NCBI RefSeq assembly: GCF_001642735.1
Contig: NZ_LWHM01000027.1
Coordinates: 62,001-126,000 of the forward strand
Direction of reading: 5' to 3'
DNA length: 64,000 nt
Origin: Pseudohongiella nitratireducens
GTDB lineage: Bacteria > Pseudomonadota > Gammaproteobacteria > Pseudomonadales > Pseudohongiellaceae
A program made the translations under genes and the position numbers. Positions within the stretch are counted from its first letter, which is position 1. Each line of letters opens with the position of its first letter. The notes under the pieces were generated by a model. The model worked only from the letters and a program-made list of their open reading frames with translations. It did no database searches and was not told the DNA's origin. Shown here in pieces: positions 62,345 through 64,000 of the stretch.

Positions 62345-63463
62345 GTGAGCGAATATCAATACTATAAATTTGAGCGTCTGGATGGGTATTTAGATGCTAA
62401 AGCACGTCAAGCACTCAGGGCCATTTCAAGCCGTGCCGAGATCAGCGCTACGTCCTTTCAGGTGTATTACACCTACAGTGACTTAAAGGCAGAGCCTTTT
62501 GAGCTGATGTTAAAATACTTTGATATCGGTTTTTACTATGCCGATTGGGGCTCAATCGATGCATACATCAAGCTACCAGCAGGAACGCTTCCAGATGCGT
62601 TACTTGGCTTTTCAAGTGATGGACTTCATGTTCACGAAAACGATGAGTGGCAGTTGCTGATTTTTTCCCTTGAGGAGTATGATGAGTATTTTGACGATGA
62701 GCATGCTGACGACTTTTTCCAGCATTTAGCTGCTTTACGCGGCGGGTTAATGCAAGGGGATTGGCGCCTTGTGTACTTTATGTGGCTCAAAGCGTTTGAT
62801 TTTAATGATGGCGTTGAGCGAGTGCCGTTAATTCAATTCGATTTTGAGCACCTCAGTGAAGAGGAGCAGGCGTTTGCTGCGCTGTATGATATTCCCTTAG
62901 CATTGGTTAAGTCGCTCGCCATGGTGCTGAGCGAACAACCCAGTCACCAAGCCAAACAAACTCAGCTTACGCTTGATGCGTGGATCCATAATCTCTCGCA
63001 AGCAGAGAAAGACACGCTATTACGCACGTTGTTTGAGCAAGGCCAGCTAACCCGTCACCAAGCCTTAGCGCTGACGCGAAAAGAACCTGTCAACACAGAC
63101 GAGATCTATCAATACTGGTTAACCTCCGCCGTCATTTCTCCTTTCATTGAGCAAGCGCAAAGTCAATTACAGCAAGAGCAAGCCGCAGCACTCGCAAAGA
63201 AATTAGCTATCGAAAAAGCGGAAAAAGAAAAAGCGTTGACGGATATCTACAATCAACGTGAGCACTACTGGCAGCAATCACAAGAGCAAGCGGATCGAAC
63301 TTGCGCCAGTGGTTACGATGCGGCATCACGCTATCTGCATCAGCTGTTTGAGGCCTATCAGTTCAAAGCTGATGAAGCGGCGTTTGAACAACGCTTTAAG
63401 CGCTTTGTTGTGGCGAATAATAGCCGTAAAGCACTGTTAAATCGCTTGAGTGATTTGCTTTAA
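62345..63463 (+). CDS. Unknown protein with C-terminal coiled coil, in the hip operon
   Basis: 372 aa, start GTG at 62345, 10 bp after the SEC-C gene. I do not recognise it. The N-terminal half is acidic with YYTYSDLKAEPFELML and EEYDEYFDDEHADDFF; there is a HxxL-like helical middle, and residues about 264-318 are a charged coiled coil (AAALAKKLAIEKAEKEKALT). The last 50 residues are basic (FEQRFKRFVVANNSRKALLN). No enzyme motif or signal peptide is visible. Linked to hipBA by spacing and base composition only. Confidence 0.65.
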   Translation: MSEYQYYKFERLDGYLDAKARQALRAISSRAEISATSFQVYYTYSDLKAEPFELMLKYFDIGFYYADWGSIDAYIKLPAGTLPDALLGFSSDGLHVHENDEWQLLIFSLEEYDEYFDDEHADDFFQHLAALRGGLMQGDWRLVYFMWLKAFDFNDGVERVPLIQFDFEHLSEEEQAFAALYDIPLALVKSLAMVLSEQPSHQAKQTQLTLDAWIHNLSQAEKDTLLRTLFEQGQLTRHQALALTRKEPVNTDEIYQYWLTSAVISPFIEQAQSQLQQEQAAALAKKLAIEKAEKEKALTDIYNQREHYWQQSQEQADRTCASGYDAASRYLHQLFEAYQFKADEAAFEQRFKRFVVANNSRKALLNRLSDLL

Positions 63464-63543
63464 ACGATGAGGCGATAGGCTGGCCAAATGACGTTAGCAA
63501 AAAACCGATTGAGGGTTGGTTGAAAGGTTGTAAGCCCACCAAA

Positions 63544-63594
63544 GGTCTACAAATTGTTACCTATGAAGTCACTTTGTGTAGACCTCGGGGTCTA
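63544..63594. repeat. Two overlapping inverted repeats at the right of the hip operon
   Basis: GGTCTACA (63544-63551) pairs with TGTAGACC (63577-63584); the latter also pairs as TAGACC with GGTCTA (63589-63594). Alternative hairpins could act as a terminator or a recombination site; no T-run is present. Confidence 0.5.
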
Positions 63595-63606
63595 AGCAAC
63601 GCGCTT

Positions 63607-64000
63607 TTACCATCTCTGTGGTAAATACTGCGTGAAATACAAAGGCATCACGATATTGGTTTGTTCTAACGCTGAAGAGCCTTGTGTACCAGTTAACTTA
63701 AAGGTTTTACTTGGAGTACATTTTTCTACGTAGGATGCCAACGATTTTGCTCTTGTACGTTTACCACTTTTGACTTCAACAGGGACGATATCGCCTTCAT
63801 CGGTTGCCAAAATAAATTCGATTTCGGCGCGAGCGTCATTCCATGAATAGCTTGGGTCAACGCCAATAGCAGTGAGCTCTTGTTGCACAAAGTTTTCAGC
63901 CACATAACCTTTGTATTCATATTTTTGTTGCTTAATCTCTTTATAACTGCTGCCTAGCATATGATTGAGCAGGCCCACATCAAACAGAAACAGTTTAACC
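63607..64000 (-). CDS. AAA-type ATPase with DUF4143 domain, C-terminal part
   Basis: The C-terminal ~130 residues of a gene entering from the right edge. KLFLFDVGLLNHMLG, AENFVQQELTAIG, YSWNDARAEIEFILATDEGD and VPVEVKSGKRTRAKSLASYV match the DUF4143 domain, which has a restriction-nuclease-like look (D...E-x-K). Such proteins have an N-terminal AAA_14 ATPase domain, outside this window. Role unknown; common in accessory regions. Confidence 0.85.
   Translation of the reverse strand, partial: VKLFLFDVGLLNHMLGSSYKEIKQQKYEYKGYVAENFVQQELTAIGVDPSYSWNDARAEIEFILATDEGDIVPVEVKSGKRTRAKSLASYVEKCTPSKTFKLTGTQGSSALEQTNIVMPLYFTQYLPQRW

Noticed and set aside
1-64000. CRISPR arrays, tRNA or rRNA genes, insertion sequences
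   Set aside because: No regular spacer repeats, no cloverleaf with a recognised T-loop and no transposase motifs were seen on reading both strands.

Overview
This window is chromosomal DNA of a gammaproteobacterium, most likely marine or halophilic and aerobic, with roughly balanced base composition. The evidence is the set of housekeeping genes (selD-mnmH, hrpB, rsuA, mlaA, alkB), a Klebsiella-style nitrate assimilation cluster, and a type II sulfide:quinone oxidoreductase with persulfide dioxygenase. I cannot name the genus. No rRNA, tRNA or CRISPR array was recognised.

Layout. 0-16 kb: a LysR regulator fragment, selD-mnmH, a chromate transporter, two secreted beta-propellers, a LysE exporter, a dienelactone hydrolase, the HrpB helicase with a GDT1-family cation exporter, and an mlaA-RND lipid export pair. 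16-32 kb: nitrate assimilation, made of the nitrate-sensing antiterminator nasR, the divergent units nrtABC (minus) and nirBD-nasC-nasA-cobA-porin (plus), then mobA, rsuA and an rRNA methyltransferase. 33-46 kb: a redoxin/cytochrome c/copper-monooxygenase fusion, an MCE lipid transport operon, alkB, cueR-copA and a diguanylate cyclase. 45-53 kb: a sulfane-sulfur-type regulator (FisR), cytochrome bd (cydAB) and a pdo-sqr-sulP operon. 53-59 kb: lipoprotein, diguanylate cyclase, quinone-reductase-like enzyme, SCO protein and chemoreceptor. 59.3-64 kb: a more A+T-rich accessory island with hipBA, a SEC-C protein, an unknown coiled-coil protein and the end of a DUF4143 ATPase.

The most striking result is regulatory. 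The 640-bp region between nrtA and nirB reads as a symmetric control unit. Each direction has a sigma-54 promoter, each promoter feeds a leader with two hairpins carrying ANTAR-type hexaloops (A at position 1, G at position 4), and the second hairpin overlaps an intrinsic terminator. The cognate ANTAR regulator nasR lies about 3 kb away. NtrC-like half-sites sit between the two promoters. Nitrogen starvation would start transcription and nitrate would let it pass the terminators in both directions.

A second regulatory network is proposed at 45-53 kb. A sigma-54 activator has the three cysteines (52, 63, 70) spaced as in the persulfide sensor FisR. It lies divergent from cydAB, which has a near-perfect sigma-54 promoter. 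The palindrome TGTC(A/G)-N4-TGACA occurs about 100 bp upstream of both the cydAB promoter and a weaker candidate promoter of pdo-sqr-sulP. This would couple sulfide oxidation to a bd-type oxidase, a class generally resistant to sulfide.

Functions are assigned from motifs and family resemblance by reading only. No database search was run, so product names are family-level unless stated.
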